Positions 8,285 through 16,300 of a DNA stretch of 37,485 bases are shown in pieces. This DNA is from Actinomadura logoneensis. GTDB taxonomy: Bacteria; Actinomycetota; Actinomycetes; Streptosporangiales; Streptosporangiaceae. A program made the position numbers and the translations under genes. The stretch lies in the NCBI RefSeq assembly GCF_003428695.1, contig NZ_QURH01000236.1:1-37485 (forward strand), given 5' to 3'. Positions within the stretch are counted from its first letter, which is position 1. Every line of letters starts with the position of its first letter. The notes under the pieces are model-generated. The model saw only the letters and a list, made by a program, of their open reading frames with translations, did no database searches and was not told the DNA's origin.

Positions 8285-8692
8285 TCAGCCGCGGTGGGCG
8301 TAGTAGGCGGTCGCGCCGCCGTAGGAGACGGCGAACAGGGCCGCGAGCCATGTCCACGGCCGTCCGTCGTGGCCGCGGCCCAGCTCGACGAGCAGTCCGC
8401 CGACCATCGCCACGACCAGGACGTTCAGCGCGAACGAGGAGGCCCGCAGGCTGATCTGCGTGCGCCGCTCGTCCGTCACCTCGCCGCGCATCATCGCCAC
8501 GGTCTCCGAGCGCCGCGACCCGAGGACGAGCACCGCCGCGTAGATCCACATGACGGCGACCCCGAACAGGGCCATCCCGACCTTGCCCCACGCGATGAAG
8601 ATCGCGAAGTAGACCACTCCGGCGACCACGCCGAGCGCCGGAGTACCCCAGTGCTGCGCGCCTCCAGCGGGCCGCGTTTTCTCAGTCGTCAT
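8285..8692 (-). CDS. small four-helix membrane protein paired with an XRE regulator
   Basis: 135 residues with about four hydrophobic segments (GVVAGVVYFAIFIAW, GMALFGVAVMWIYAAVLVL, FALNVLVVAMVGGLLVEL, WLAALFAVSYGGATAYYA) and a charged middle loop (RRSETVAMMRGEVTDERRTQ). I do not recognise the family with certainty; the pairing of a 60-70 residue XRE regulator with a small membrane protein is widespread in Gram-positive bacteria. Its start overlaps the end of the XRE gene by 11 bases, so the two are translated from one mRNA. It may signal envelope state to the regulator or be its target; the function is unknown. Confidence 0.8.
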   Translation of the reverse strand: MTTEKTRPAGGAQHWGTPALGVVAGVVYFAIFIAWGKVGMALFGVAVMWIYAAVLVLGSRRSETVAMMRGEVTDERRTQISLRASSFALNVLVVAMVGGLLVELGRGHDGRPWTWLAALFAVSYGGATAYYAHRG

Positions 8693-8873
8693 GGAAGACC
8701 TCCTCCACCGTCGCGCCGAAGTACCGCGCGATCCGGATCGCGAGGGGCAGGGACGGGTCGTACCGCCCCTGCTCGATCGCGTTCACCGTCTGGCGCGACA
8801 CCCCGAGCTCCCGTCCGAGCTCGGCCTGCGACAAACCCTTGCCCGTCCGCAGCTCACGCACGTCGTTACGCAC
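8682..8873 (-). CDS. short XRE-family transcriptional regulator
   Basis: 63 residues that are almost only a helix-turn-helix: LRTGKGLSQAELGRELGVS, then RQTVNAIEQGRYDPSLPLA, then a helix ending in GATVEEVFHDD. Proteins of this size and ending are usual for the compact XRE group that sits in front of small membrane-protein genes. The start codon is GTG at 8873, directly at the predicted transcription start of the promoter at 8880-8908, so translation is probably leaderless. Repeats around that promoter suggest autoregulation. Confidence 0.88.
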   Translation of the reverse strand: MRNDVRELRTGKGLSQAELGRELGVSRQTVNAIEQGRYDPSLPLAIRIARYFGATVEEVFHDD

Positions 8874-8879
8874 AAGTGG

Positions 8880-8908
8880 AAAGTACGCTTTACATCGCGA
8901 GGTGTCAA
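8880..8908 (-). promoter_or_regulatory. near-consensus promoter of the XRE/membrane-protein operon
   Basis: On the minus strand TTGACA (8908-8903) and TACTTT (8885-8880) are separated by exactly 17 bases. The start of transcription falls at about 8873, the first base of the GTG codon. A perfect -35 hexamer is rare in such a GC-rich genome. Confidence 0.8.
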
Positions 8909-8922
8909 GGATCCTTTACATC
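8888..8922 (-). promoter_or_regulatory. direct repeats GATGTAAAG, candidate XRE operator
   Basis: On the minus strand GATGTAAAG occurs at 8922-8914 and again at 8896-8888, 26 bases apart. One copy lies in the spacer of the promoter and one just upstream of the -35. Each is followed by a small palindrome (AAGGATCCTT; AAAGCGTACTTT). The arrangement suits repression by the adjacent XRE protein. Confidence 0.55.
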
Positions 8923-9700
8923 ACCATCCGGCCGAGGACAGCGCGGCGTCCAGGCGCGGACCCACGACGTCCGTCGCGGCCAGACCGCCGATGTGGTCGA
9001 GTCCGTCGAACGCCAGGACCGTGAAGCCGAGCTCCTCCAGCCGCGCGGTGTCGGCCCTGGTCCGCCGGGCGATCGCGCTGCCGCCCACCAGGTCGTACAT
9101 CCGGCAGCCGGGCTCGCCGTCGCCCGTCCCGTACCAGGTGATCTTCGGACCGGGCTTCTTCGCCAGCGCCTCCGTGTCGTCCCGGCCGAGCCACTCCCGG
9201 TACATCAGGACGCCCAGCCAGTGCTCGGCGGCCTTCTCCGGCATCCCCGCCGTGAGAAGCCCGGCCCGCGCCCCCTCCACATAGCCGAGCCAGTACTCAC
9301 CGCCGGACAGTAGAGGGAACCCACCGACCATGAGCCCGACGGCCCGTTCGGTCAGCGGCGCGAGGAACCCGGCCAGCGCGCCCATCCCCGAGTAGCCGCC
9401 GAGGACGAACTCCGAGATCCCCGCCGCGTCCGCGACGGCGTGTAGGTCGGAGATTTCCGTCTCGGCCGGGAAGCGGGTGAAGGACGTCGGATCGAACTCG
9501 CCGCCCGCCTCGTCCTCGGGCTCCAGCACCCCGACCACCTGCCGGGGCTTGTACCGCACGACCCGCCGTCCCGAACTCAGCGCGGCGGCCAGCTTCCCCT
9601 GCTCCCCGCGAACACGCGTCGGCAGGACGATCGCGGGTCCGTCCTCGCCGACGACCTCGTACCAGAGCCGGAATCCATCCGCGGTTTCCACAGATGCCAC
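8921..9700 (-). CDS. alpha/beta-fold hydrolase
   Basis: 259 residues. The N-terminus (GFRLWYEVVGEDGPAIVLPT) is typical of alpha/beta hydrolases, the nucleophile elbow is GGYSGMGAL with the serine in the centre, and the likely catalytic histidine is in FDGLDHIGG near the C-terminus. The elbow reads G-Y-S-G-M rather than the usual G-x-S-x-G, with the second glycine one position late. The acid is probably in GTGDGEPG or near it. The substrate cannot be told. It is transcribed divergently from the XRE gene at 9761 and ends 13 bases upstream of the promoter of the XRE gene at 8873. Confidence 0.8.
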   Translation of the reverse strand: MASVETADGFRLWYEVVGEDGPAIVLPTRVRGEQGKLAAALSSGRRVVRYKPRQVVGVLEPEDEAGGEFDPTSFTRFPAETEISDLHAVADAAGISEFVLGGYSGMGALAGFLAPLTERAVGLMVGGFPLLSGGEYWLGYVEGARAGLLTAGMPEKAAEHWLGVLMYREWLGRDDTEALAKKPGPKITWYGTGDGEPGCRMYDLVGGSAIARRTRADTARLEELGFTVLAFDGLDHIGGLAATDVVGPRLDAALSSAGW

Positions 9701-9760
9701 GACAACCTCCTCCGTTGGGTGCCGCGACCCTACGCTGAGAGTGAGTCGTCAGGAGGCGCC

Positions 9761-10969
9761 ATGCACGAAGAGGAGACGATCGGAACGCGTCTGCGCAGGT
9801 TGCGGCGCTGGCGCGGGATGACGCTGGACCAGCTCGCCGGCCAGGCGGACGTGTCGAAGTCCTTCCTGTCCATGGCCGAACGCGGCGTGCGCGCGGTGGA
9901 CCGACGCTCGCACATCGCGGCGCTCGCCGCCGCGCTTCGTGTCTCCGAGGCCGAGCTCGTCGGCGGTCCGCACCTGACGGCCGATCCCGTGCAGGCGGGA
10001 CCGCACGCCATGATCCCGGCGCTCCGGCTCGCCCTCACGGCGAACACGCTGACCTCCCCGGTCGCCGACCGCGCGCGTCCGCTGCCGGAGCTGACCGCCG
10101 AGACGGGACGCGTCAACCGCAGCGAGTACCGGCACACGGAGGTCGCGACCAGGCTACCCGTGCTCATCGACGAGTTGCACGTCCGCGCCTGCGCGCCGGC
10201 GGACGAGAACGAGCGCAGGCAGGCGCTCGCGGCACTGGTGGACGCGTTCCAGGCGGCCACCTTCACGAGCAAGGACCTTGGTTACGCCGATCTCGCCCAC
10301 ATCGCCGCGCTGCGTGCGGCCGAGATGGCCCGAGCGCTGGGCGACGCGGTCAACCAGGGCAAGGCTGATTCCCTGCGCGTCCACACCCTCCCTACCAGCT
10401 CGCGCGAGTTCCGGCTGGCCGTGGCCGAGCGGGCGGCGAACACGCTGGAGCCGCACACCCATGGCCCGCTCAGCCTCCAGGTGCTGGGCATGCTGACGCT
10501 CGCGGCGGCCTTGTCCGCCACGCTCGCACAGCGCTTCGACCTCGCCGCGCACTGGCTCGACGAGGCGTCCGCCCTCGCCTCTCTCGTGCCGGACGAGCCG
10601 GGCAGGAACTGGGGGGCGTTCTCGGCCGCCAACGTGGCTGTCTGGCGCGTCGCCCTCGCCACCGAGCGCGGCGAAAGCGGCGGCGTCCTGCTCGATCTCG
10701 CCGGCAAGGTCGATGAAACGAAGATCGCCGCGCGGCCGGGCAGGCACGCGACCTTCCTGGCGGACGTCGGCCGTGGCCTCGCCCGCGACCGCAAGACCAT
10801 GCGCGAGGCCCAGCAATGGCTGCTGCGGGCGGAGTCCATCGCTCCGCACAAGATCCGCAATTCCTCCGCCGTCCGGGAGACCGTCGCCACGATGCTCACG
10901 CGGACCACGGCCAGTGCGGGAGGCCGCGAACTGCGCGGCCTCGCGTCGCGCATGGGTGTGCCCCACTGA
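9761..10969 (+). CDS. XRE regulator with C-terminal helical (TPR-like) region
   Basis: 402 residues from ATG 9761, which is preceded by a perfect AGGAGG (9751-9756); the frame is open further upstream but without a ribosome site. An N-terminal helix-turn-helix (IGTRLRRLRRWRGMTLDQLAG, split: MTLDQLAGQADVSKSFLSMAE) is followed by some 320 residues rich in alanine and helices, with repeat-like AERAANTLEP and DLAAHWLDEASALASLV segments. This plan (HTH plus TPR-like sensor) is very common in actinomycetes, where such proteins often control small neighbouring genes. The target is unknown; the two short genes that follow are the likely partners. Confidence 0.82.
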   Translation: MHEEETIGTRLRRLRRWRGMTLDQLAGQADVSKSFLSMAERGVRAVDRRSHIAALAAALRVSEAELVGGPHLTADPVQAGPHAMIPALRLALTANTLTSPVADRARPLPELTAETGRVNRSEYRHTEVATRLPVLIDELHVRACAPADENERRQALAALVDAFQAATFTSKDLGYADLAHIAALRAAEMARALGDAVNQGKADSLRVHTLPTSSREFRLAVAERAANTLEPHTHGPLSLQVLGMLTLAAALSATLAQRFDLAAHWLDEASALASLVPDEPGRNWGAFSAANVAVWRVALATERGESGGVLLDLAGKVDETKIAARPGRHATFLADVGRGLARDRKTMREAQQWLLRAESIAPHKIRNSSAVRETVATMLTRTTASAGGRELRGLASRMGVPH

Positions 10970-11019
10970 GTTCACACAGGTGAATCTCTGCTGTGTTCGC
11001 GCGCCTACTGTCCGTCAGT

Positions 11020-11229
11020 ATGAATCGCGACGTGTGCGAGGGGATCCGGGCCGCGCTGCGGCGGGAGTTTCCGGAGTGGACGATCATTCAGGCGCGGGAC
11101 ACGGGCCGCTGGTGGGCTACGCGCGGCCCCGGGCCGGGGGAGCTCGTCCAGGAAGGGCCGTCCGTGGCGGAGGCTGACACCCCCGAGGGCCTGCGGCGGC
11201 TGCGCGAGCTCGGGTTCGGCGGTGGGTGA
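11020..11229 (+). CDS. small hypothetical protein of actinomycete XRE-associated type
   Basis: 69 residues from ATG 11020; GTG 10993 in the same frame would add nine. The core reads IRAALRREFPEWTIIQARDTG followed by RWWATRGP. I recall many actinomycete proteins of this size with the same EFP-W-RWWATR core, often beside XRE regulators; none has a known job. TACTGT at 11006-11011 could be a -10 giving an almost leaderless mRNA. The stop overlaps the next gene by 8 bases. Confidence 0.65.
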   Translation: MNRDVCEGIRAALRREFPEWTIIQARDTGRWWATRGPGPGELVQEGPSVAEADTPEGLRRLRELGFGGG

Positions 11230-11494
11230 CCCGCTCGCCGAGCTCGCCGAACGGCTCGTCTCCGCCGGGCTGTGCGTGAAGCCGCATCCGGGGCCGCTGC
11301 CGGACGAGACCGTGGTCGCCCTCCTGGTGACCCATCCCGCGATGCCGTCCGTCGGCGAGTCGGTCCGCTGGGACGGAGGCTATGTCGACTCGACCGGCCG
11401 GAGGCTCGGTGACGATCCGGTCGGTGAGCTGCGTGGACGCCTGTCCTCGGCGGAGGCGGTGGCGGCCCGGTGGCGGGCGGTGCCGCGGGCTTGA
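11222..11494 (+). CDS. small hypothetical protein
   Basis: 90 residues with a GTG start that overlaps the previous gene by 8 bases, so the pair is probably translationally coupled. No known domain is apparent. The sequence has an amphipathic start (LAELAERLVSAGL), a middle with ALLVTHPAMPSVGESVRWDGG, and an Arg/Ala-rich end. The codon pattern is that of a real gene of this genome. The stop codon overlaps the -35 element of the next promoter. Confidence 0.6.
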   Translation: MGDPLAELAERLVSAGLCVKPHPGPLPDETVVALLVTHPAMPSVGESVRWDGGYVDSTGRRLGDDPVGELRGRLSSAEAVAARWRAVPRA

Positions 11495-11521
11495 CCTCAA
11501 GCTCGATTGAGGTTCTAGCGT
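11491..11521 (+). promoter_or_regulatory. SoxR/MerR-type operator-promoter
   Basis: TTGACC (-35, 11491-11496) and TAGCGT (-10, 11516-11521) are 19 bases apart, the overlong spacing typical of MerR-family activated promoters. The spacer carries the inverted repeat ACCTCAA (11494-11500) / TTGAGGT (11507-11513) with six central bases. CCTCAA...TTGAGG is the core of actinobacterial SoxR boxes. No SoxR or MerR gene lies in the window, so control would be in trans. Confidence 0.8.
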
Positions 11522-11551
11522 GGTGATCACTTGAGAGCTGAGGAGATCATC

Positions 11552-12472
11552 ATGCGGGTTGCGGGTTTCAGTGAGCCGGGTGGGCCGGACGTGCTGCGGA
11601 TGCTGGACGTCCCGACGCCGGAGGCCGGGGCCGGGGAGATCAGGGTCCGGGTGCGGGCGGCAGGGGTGCAGCCGTTCGACCTCGCCGTCCGGGAAGGCTG
11701 GACGCCCGGCTACATGGACACGCCGCCGCCGTTCCCGCGCGTGCCGGGCAACGAGTGGGCCGGAGTGGTCGACCAGGTCGGGGACGGGGTGACGGACTTC
11801 GCGGTCGGGGACGAGGCGATGGGCAACTCGATCCTCGGCTCGTACGCGGAGTACGTCGTCGTGCCCGCCGCGAACGCCGTGCGCAAGCCCGCCGGGATGC
11901 CGTGGGAGGTCGCCGGGGCCTTCTCCGCCGCCGTCATGACCCCGCACATCGCGCTCGAGGACCTGCGTGTGCAGAAGGGCGACACCCTGCTGATCCACGC
12001 CGCGGCCGGCGGTGTCGGCGCGGTCGCCGTCCAGATGGCGGTGCACGCGGGAGCCACCGTCATCGGGACGGCCAGCGAGGAGAACCACGAGTACCTGCGC
12101 TCGCTCGGAGCCATCCCGGTGACCTACGGCGAGGGCCTGGCCGACCGGGTCCGGGCCGCCGCGCCGGACGGCGTGGACGCGGCCCTCGACGGCGCGGGCG
12201 GCCACGCCCTCGAAGTCTCGCTGGAACTGGTCGAGGACCGCGACCGCATCCTGACGCTGGTCGAACACGGCCGCGCCGAGGAACTGGGCATCCGGGTGAC
12301 CAGCATCGCGAAGCGCTCGATGGCGCGCGTCGCCGACGCCGCCCGCCTCTACGAGGAGGGCCACCTGAAGCTGAACCTCAAGGGCGTCCACTCGTGGACC
12401 CGCGCGTCCGCCGCCCACGAGCAGGTCGCATCCGGCCACGGCCGCGGCAAGGTCGTCCTGGTCATGGACTGA
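11552..12472 (+). CDS. NADPH-dependent quinone oxidoreductase-like protein (zinc-independent MDR family)
   Basis: 306 residues from ATG 11552, preceded by GAGGAG (11540-11545) at a good distance. The N-terminal GroES-like domain (EIRVRVRAAGVQPFDLAVREG, split: VRVRAAGVQPFDLAV; FPRVPGNEWAGVV) leads to the Rossmann part with LIHAAAGGVGAVAVQMA, where AAGGVG is the dinucleotide-binding loop. The cysteine cluster of zinc alcohol dehydrogenases is absent, which is normal for the quinone oxidoreductase branch. The expected role is NADPH-dependent reduction of quinones or enones. The SoxR-like promoter in front supports a response to redox-active compounds, similar to a SoxR target oxidoreductase reported in Streptomyces coelicolor. 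Confidence 0.88.
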   Translation: MRVAGFSEPGGPDVLRMLDVPTPEAGAGEIRVRVRAAGVQPFDLAVREGWTPGYMDTPPPFPRVPGNEWAGVVDQVGDGVTDFAVGDEAMGNSILGSYAEYVVVPAANAVRKPAGMPWEVAGAFSAAVMTPHIALEDLRVQKGDTLLIHAAAGGVGAVAVQMAVHAGATVIGTASEENHEYLRSLGAIPVTYGEGLADRVRAAAPDGVDAALDGAGGHALEVSLELVEDRDRILTLVEHGRAEELGIRVTSIAKRSMARVADAARLYEEGHLKLNLKGVHSWTRASAAHEQVASGHGRGKVVLVMD

Positions 12473-12489
12473 CCCCAGACGCACACCGT

Positions 12490-12521
12490 GCGGCGGCGGC
12501 GCCCTCGGCGCCCGTCGCCGC
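12490..12521. terminator. candidate hairpin terminator between convergent genes
   Basis: The inner stem GGCGCC (12498-12503) / GGCGCC (12507-12512) has loop CTC, and an outer pairing GCGGCG (12490-12495) / CGCCGC (12516-12521) continues across a small internal loop. It follows the oxidoreductase stop by 17 bases and precedes the convergent DUF6461 gene. Confidence 0.5.
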
Positions 12522-12571
12522 TTCGTCCTCTCCGACGTGCCTCGAGTCAGGCGACCTGCGCAGTCGCAGGA

Positions 12572-13186
12572 TCAGGGGAGTCGGGCCACGCCGCAGAGGT
12601 ATTCGGCGTTCGTGAGGAGGCCGAGCGTCAGGCGCACGCCCGTGAGACGTTCGGCGAGCGCGAAGGCGGCGGGGAGGGTCACTGAGAGGTCCCGGTCATC
12701 GCCCTTCCCGAGGTCGAATCCGGCCGCGCGCATCTCGCGCCGGACCGCGGCCGACATGGCGCCGAAGCGCATGGCGGGAAACAAGGGGTCGAAGACGGCC
12801 TTCTCCACGCCGTCCTCGGCCAGGTGGAACCGGCCCACCGCGTTCACGTTGCGAAAGTGCGAGACGACGCGCGTTCCCCGCGACAGCGCGACTGCCGTGC
12901 TGCTGCCGAGGTATCCGTTGATCTCGACGGCGAGTGCCCAGTCGCCGCCGTCGCCGTCCTTGACGGGCGTCACGCCTACCAGGACGTCACTGAGGTCTCG
13001 ACCCGCCACTTCATAGGCCGGTTCGATCAGTTCCTCGTAGCCGCGTCGCACGCTGTGCGGCCGTGCCGTCCAGCGGGTCAGCACCTCGTCCGGAGACAGC
13101 CCTCTCGTCAGAGTCAGGCAGTAGGCGTCGGTGAGTCTGAGGGTCTCGTTCCTGACCCACGCGTAGTCCTCAGCGGTCGCGTCCAT
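12572..13186 (-). CDS. DUF6461-family protein
   Basis: 204 residues. The centre holds DWALAVEINGYLGSS, then ALSRGTRVVSHFRNVNAVGRF, then LAEDGVEKAVFDPLFP, which match what I recall of DUF6461: proteins of unknown function common in actinomycetes. There is no signal peptide, membrane segment or catalytic motif that I can name. The gene starts 19 bases past the NACHT gene's stop, on the same strand, so the two form an operon. In that setting it may be an accessory or control protein of the NACHT NTPase, but this is inference from position alone. Confidence 0.75.
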   Translation of the reverse strand: MDATAEDYAWVRNETLRLTDAYCLTLTRGLSPDEVLTRWTARPHSVRRGYEELIEPAYEVAGRDLSDVLVGVTPVKDGDGGDWALAVEINGYLGSSTAVALSRGTRVVSHFRNVNAVGRFHLAEDGVEKAVFDPLFPAMRFGAMSAAVRREMRAAGFDLGKGDDRDLSVTLPAAFALAERLTGVRLTLGLLTNAEYLCGVARLP

Positions 13187-13205
13187 CTGCGGAGCTTCGC
13201 ATCAC

Positions 13206-16200
13206 TCAGTGACATTCCCCGCGCCTCAATGGCCGACCGGTGTGTGGCTTGAAAAAAACCGCGGCCATCGCACGGTCGAGTAGGTCGCGGGCCGGGCTGT
13301 CGGGCGGGCAGTGTTCCTGCAGGCGCTCGTACACCGAGCGCCGCCAGTTGGGCGGCAGGCGTTCGGCGTCCACGGTCAGATGGCGGAGGATGAGCACGGC
13401 CCAGAGTTCCGGGGCGGCTCCCTTCAGGAAGGCGAGGCATTCCTCGTACCTCCGGACCAGCTCTTCCTGATCGCTGTCCGGCGAGGCGGCCTCCTGGCAG
13501 AGCCCCAGGTACGCGCTGGCTCCCGAAACGAGACCGCGCGGGGTGTCGGCGAAGGACGTGACGAGATGCTCCCCGATCGTCGAGTCCCAAAGCAGGGGCC
13601 CGAGCGCGTGGGTGAGGATGTCGGTCTCCGGCTGGCAGGCGAAGTGCGCAACACTGATGAGCATTGTGGGAACGCTTCCCAGTGGCCGCGCGCGTGCGGA
13701 ACTCCGCAGTAGCCAGCCCGCGTTCGCCTCCTCTGTGATGGACATGGGCGCGTTGCGCAGACTTATGTCCACTCGGCCGTCCGTCCATATGCGGTCGAGG
13801 CCGACGTGGAAGGGCAGGCTGAGCCAGCTCGTGGAGGTCAGGTGGGAGCTCCACAGGCCGGTGCACCGCTGCCACTCCTCGACCGGCTCGGGCGATCCGG
13901 GGAAGAGGTCGCTTCCCGTGATCACCTCCCGCGCCATGACGAGCAGGAGGAGCAGGTTGGCCGAATGCGTCGCGATGCGTGTCGGGACGGTGCACCGGAC
14001 GGGCTGGTACTCGTTCAGCGTCCGCCCCGTGCGCGCGGTGAACGCTTCGTGGAAGAGGCCGTGCAGCAGATCGGCCAGGGCATCGCGGTTCGGTGAGCGC
14101 CCGACGAGCCTCTGGAGGAACGTCACGATGGCCGAGCGTTCGGTCAGCGCGGCGAATGACAGGAGCGCGTGCAGGAAGGCGTCATCGACGAGCTGGTGAC
14201 GATTCCGGGTGGCTCGCGCGAAGGACACGAGATCCGACAGTTCGCGGACGATCAGCCTCGCCACCAGGTACTCGCCGAACGTCGCGTGCAGGAACTCGTA
14301 CGTGCCGCGCACCTCGCCGCCCTGCACGGCCTGCGCCCGGTGGACGAAGAAGAAGCGGCCGACGACCACCTGCCCCGGCGTCAACGCTGCGCGGATCGAA
14401 CCCTGGCGTGGGGCCACGGGATCGGGGAGCAGCGCGGCCAAGTCCTCTGACAGCTCGTCCTCGGTGACCCACTGACGGCCCCGGTTGAACATCGCGAACG
14501 CGGTGATCGAGAGCCGCTGCAACTCGTCCTCGACGGCGTCGGCGAAGGACGCGCCGTCCAACTCCGGGTGGAGTTTGCGCACCTCGCGTTCGGCGAAGCG
14601 GGTCAGCAGCCGTTCGTACAGGTCGGCCGAGTCAAGAGCGTGGTCGTCCTTCTGGAGGGCGTTGTCGTCGGAGTCGTACAGCGCCAGCATCAGCAGGAGC
14701 AGCGGTTGCGAGGCGAGGGCCGGGTGGCGGAGCGCGGTCTCGACCGGCAGCGGCGACAGGCCGCGCGCGGCCAGGTCAGAGGCGGTCGTGCTGTGCCAGA
14801 CGTCCAGCCAGCGGGCGGTCTGCTCCTCGGAGAACGGTTCCAGCCGGACGGCCACGACGCCGCCGTTGGGGATGCGCATCCGGTCCGCGACCGACGTCCG
14901 GCTGGTGACCAGGACGGCGACCGGGCGGCCCTGCGCGGCCTCGCGCTCCTGGAACCGGACGACCTGCTCCAGGTAGTCGGACTGGCTGACGCCCGTCGCC
15001 TGGAGGAGTTCGTCGAAGCCGTCGAGCAGGATGACCGGCAGGGCGTCCCCGGCGCTGCGCGCGAGGTCGGGCCAGCTGAGCGTCTCTCCGGTGGCGGAGC
15101 GGATCCCGGCCTCGATCTGGGTCTGGAGGTCGGCGTCCGCCGGGACCTCGCGCAGTGCCACGCGCACCGCCATGAAGTCCTCGGGCGGCAGCGACGCCGC
15201 GAGCATCTCGGTGAACTTCGACTTGCCCGCGCCCGGTTGTCCGAGCAGCAGGAGCGGTTCGCTGACGGTCGCGAACGACGTCAGGTACCCGATGAGGAAC
15301 GCCTGCAGGTCGTCGTGGACGCCGCCGTGCTCCCAGGTCGACTCCTCGTTCAGCCGCACCGCCGGATGCGCCTGCGTCACCCGGTACCGGGGATTGACGT
15401 AGATCTCGGCGAGGGACGGGAACCGCAGGGCTCCGGGCGTCTCGGCGCTCAGCGTGACCGGACGGTCGAGCCGCGCGCGGTGGGCGCGGGCCAGCGCGGC
15501 GCGCCGCTCGTCGGGGGCGGTGCCGGACGAGAGCCGTTCGAGGACGTCCCGCAGCCCCTCCAGCCCCGTGCGGACGGACGCCAGCTCCGTACGCGTGGCG
15601 TGGTGGTCCATGCGGTCCGTCCAGAACGCCAGTTCCGGAAACTCCGTCGCCAGCCGCAGGTACAGCTCCTCGTACCGGGCCATCGCGGCGGCGGGCACGT
15701 CCTCGGTGAGGACGCGAAGCGCATCTGGGTCCAGTTCCCCTTCCGCCCAGGCCAGTTCGGTGACGGCCATCCCGAGGCCCTCGAAGAAGGGCCGGCCGTC
15801 CCGGTGGGGAGAGCCGTCGTAGCGGATCAACGCGTCCTGGTGGGCGGACGCGTCCTGCGTCAGGTACGAGACGACCCGCTTCAGCCGCCGGGACGGTTCC
15901 GCGCCCACGAGGCTGAGCTGGTCGGCGCGGGAGAAGCGGCGCAGGTCCTCGGGCAGGTCGGCTTCGGCCAGGGCGTCGAAGAACGCGGTCAGCATCAGGA
16001 CCTTGCGGGCCGCCTCCAGCCGCTGGGTGCGGGAGAAGCGGGACAGCCCGCGCATCCGGTCGCCGAGCCCCGAGACCAGTTCACCGCTCAGTCTGCCCAG
16101 CTCGCCCTTGGCGTCGAAGAGGCTGAGGGCGAGTTCGCTGCCGCCGGCCGTCGCCGTCAGGAGGATGCCGCCCATGAGGCGGTCGAGGGCCTCCACGACG

Positions 16201-16256
16201 GGGCTGCCGCCACCGAGGATCTTGACGGCGTCCTTGTAGCTGATTCCGCGGGCCAT
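13206..16256 (-). CDS. NACHT-domain STAND NTPase, probably with an NNH7-type N-terminal domain
   Basis: 1016 residues. An all-helical N-terminal region (1-290; SYKDAVKILGGGSPVVEAL, split: ILGGGSPVVEALDRLMGG) resembles the NACHT N-terminal helical domains, most likely type 7. The NTPase follows: Walker A GQPGAGKS at 339-346, Walker B LLDGFDEL at 412-417 with the acidic pair of NACHT proteins, and TSR at 451-453 as sensor. The C-terminal half (about 600-1016) is helical, without clear leucine-rich or TPR repeats, and is the likely sensor. Bacterial NACHT proteins are known in antiphage defence, where ligand binding triggers oligomerisation. There is no Shine-Dalgarno sequence before the ATG; translation may be leaderless. 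It is co-directional with DUF6461 behind it and the coiled-coil gene in front. Confidence 0.88.
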   Translation of the reverse strand: MARGISYKDAVKILGGGSPVVEALDRLMGGILLTATAGGSELALSLFDAKGELGRLSGELVSGLGDRMRGLSRFSRTQRLEAARKVLMLTAFFDALAEADLPEDLRRFSRADQLSLVGAEPSRRLKRVVSYLTQDASAHQDALIRYDGSPHRDGRPFFEGLGMAVTELAWAEGELDPDALRVLTEDVPAAAMARYEELYLRLATEFPELAFWTDRMDHHATRTELASVRTGLEGLRDVLERLSSGTAPDERRAALARAHRARLDRPVTLSAETPGALRFPSLAEIYVNPRYRVTQAHPAVRLNEESTWEHGGVHDDLQAFLIGYLTSFATVSEPLLLLGQPGAGKSKFTEMLAASLPPEDFMAVRVALREVPADADLQTQIEAGIRSATGETLSWPDLARSAGDALPVILLDGFDELLQATGVSQSDYLEQVVRFQEREAAQGRPVAVLVTSRTSVADRMRIPNGGVVAVRLEPFSEEQTARWLDVWHSTTASDLAARGLSPLPVETALRHPALASQPLLLLMLALYDSDDNALQKDDHALDSADLYERLLTRFAEREVRKLHPELDGASFADAVEDELQRLSITAFAMFNRGRQWVTEDELSEDLAALLPDPVAPRQGSIRAALTPGQVVVGRFFFVHRAQAVQGGEVRGTYEFLHATFGEYLVARLIVRELSDLVSFARATRNRHQLVDDAFLHALLSFAALTERSAIVTFLQRLVGRSPNRDALADLLHGLFHEAFTARTGRTLNEYQPVRCTVPTRIATHSANLLLLLVMAREVITGSDLFPGSPEPVEEWQRCTGLWSSHLTSTSWLSLPFHVGLDRIWTDGRVDISLRNAPMSITEEANAGWLLRSSARARPLGSVPTMLISVAHFACQPETDILTHALGPLLWDSTIGEHLVTSFADTPRGLVSGASAYLGLCQEAASPDSDQEELVRRYEECLAFLKGAAPELWAVLILRHLTVDAERLPPNWRRSVYERLQEHCPPDSPARDLLDRAMAAVFFKPHTGRPLRRGECH

Positions 16257-16300
16257 ACCGGTGAGACGCCCGGAGGGGGCGATGCGTTGCGGGGATGGAA

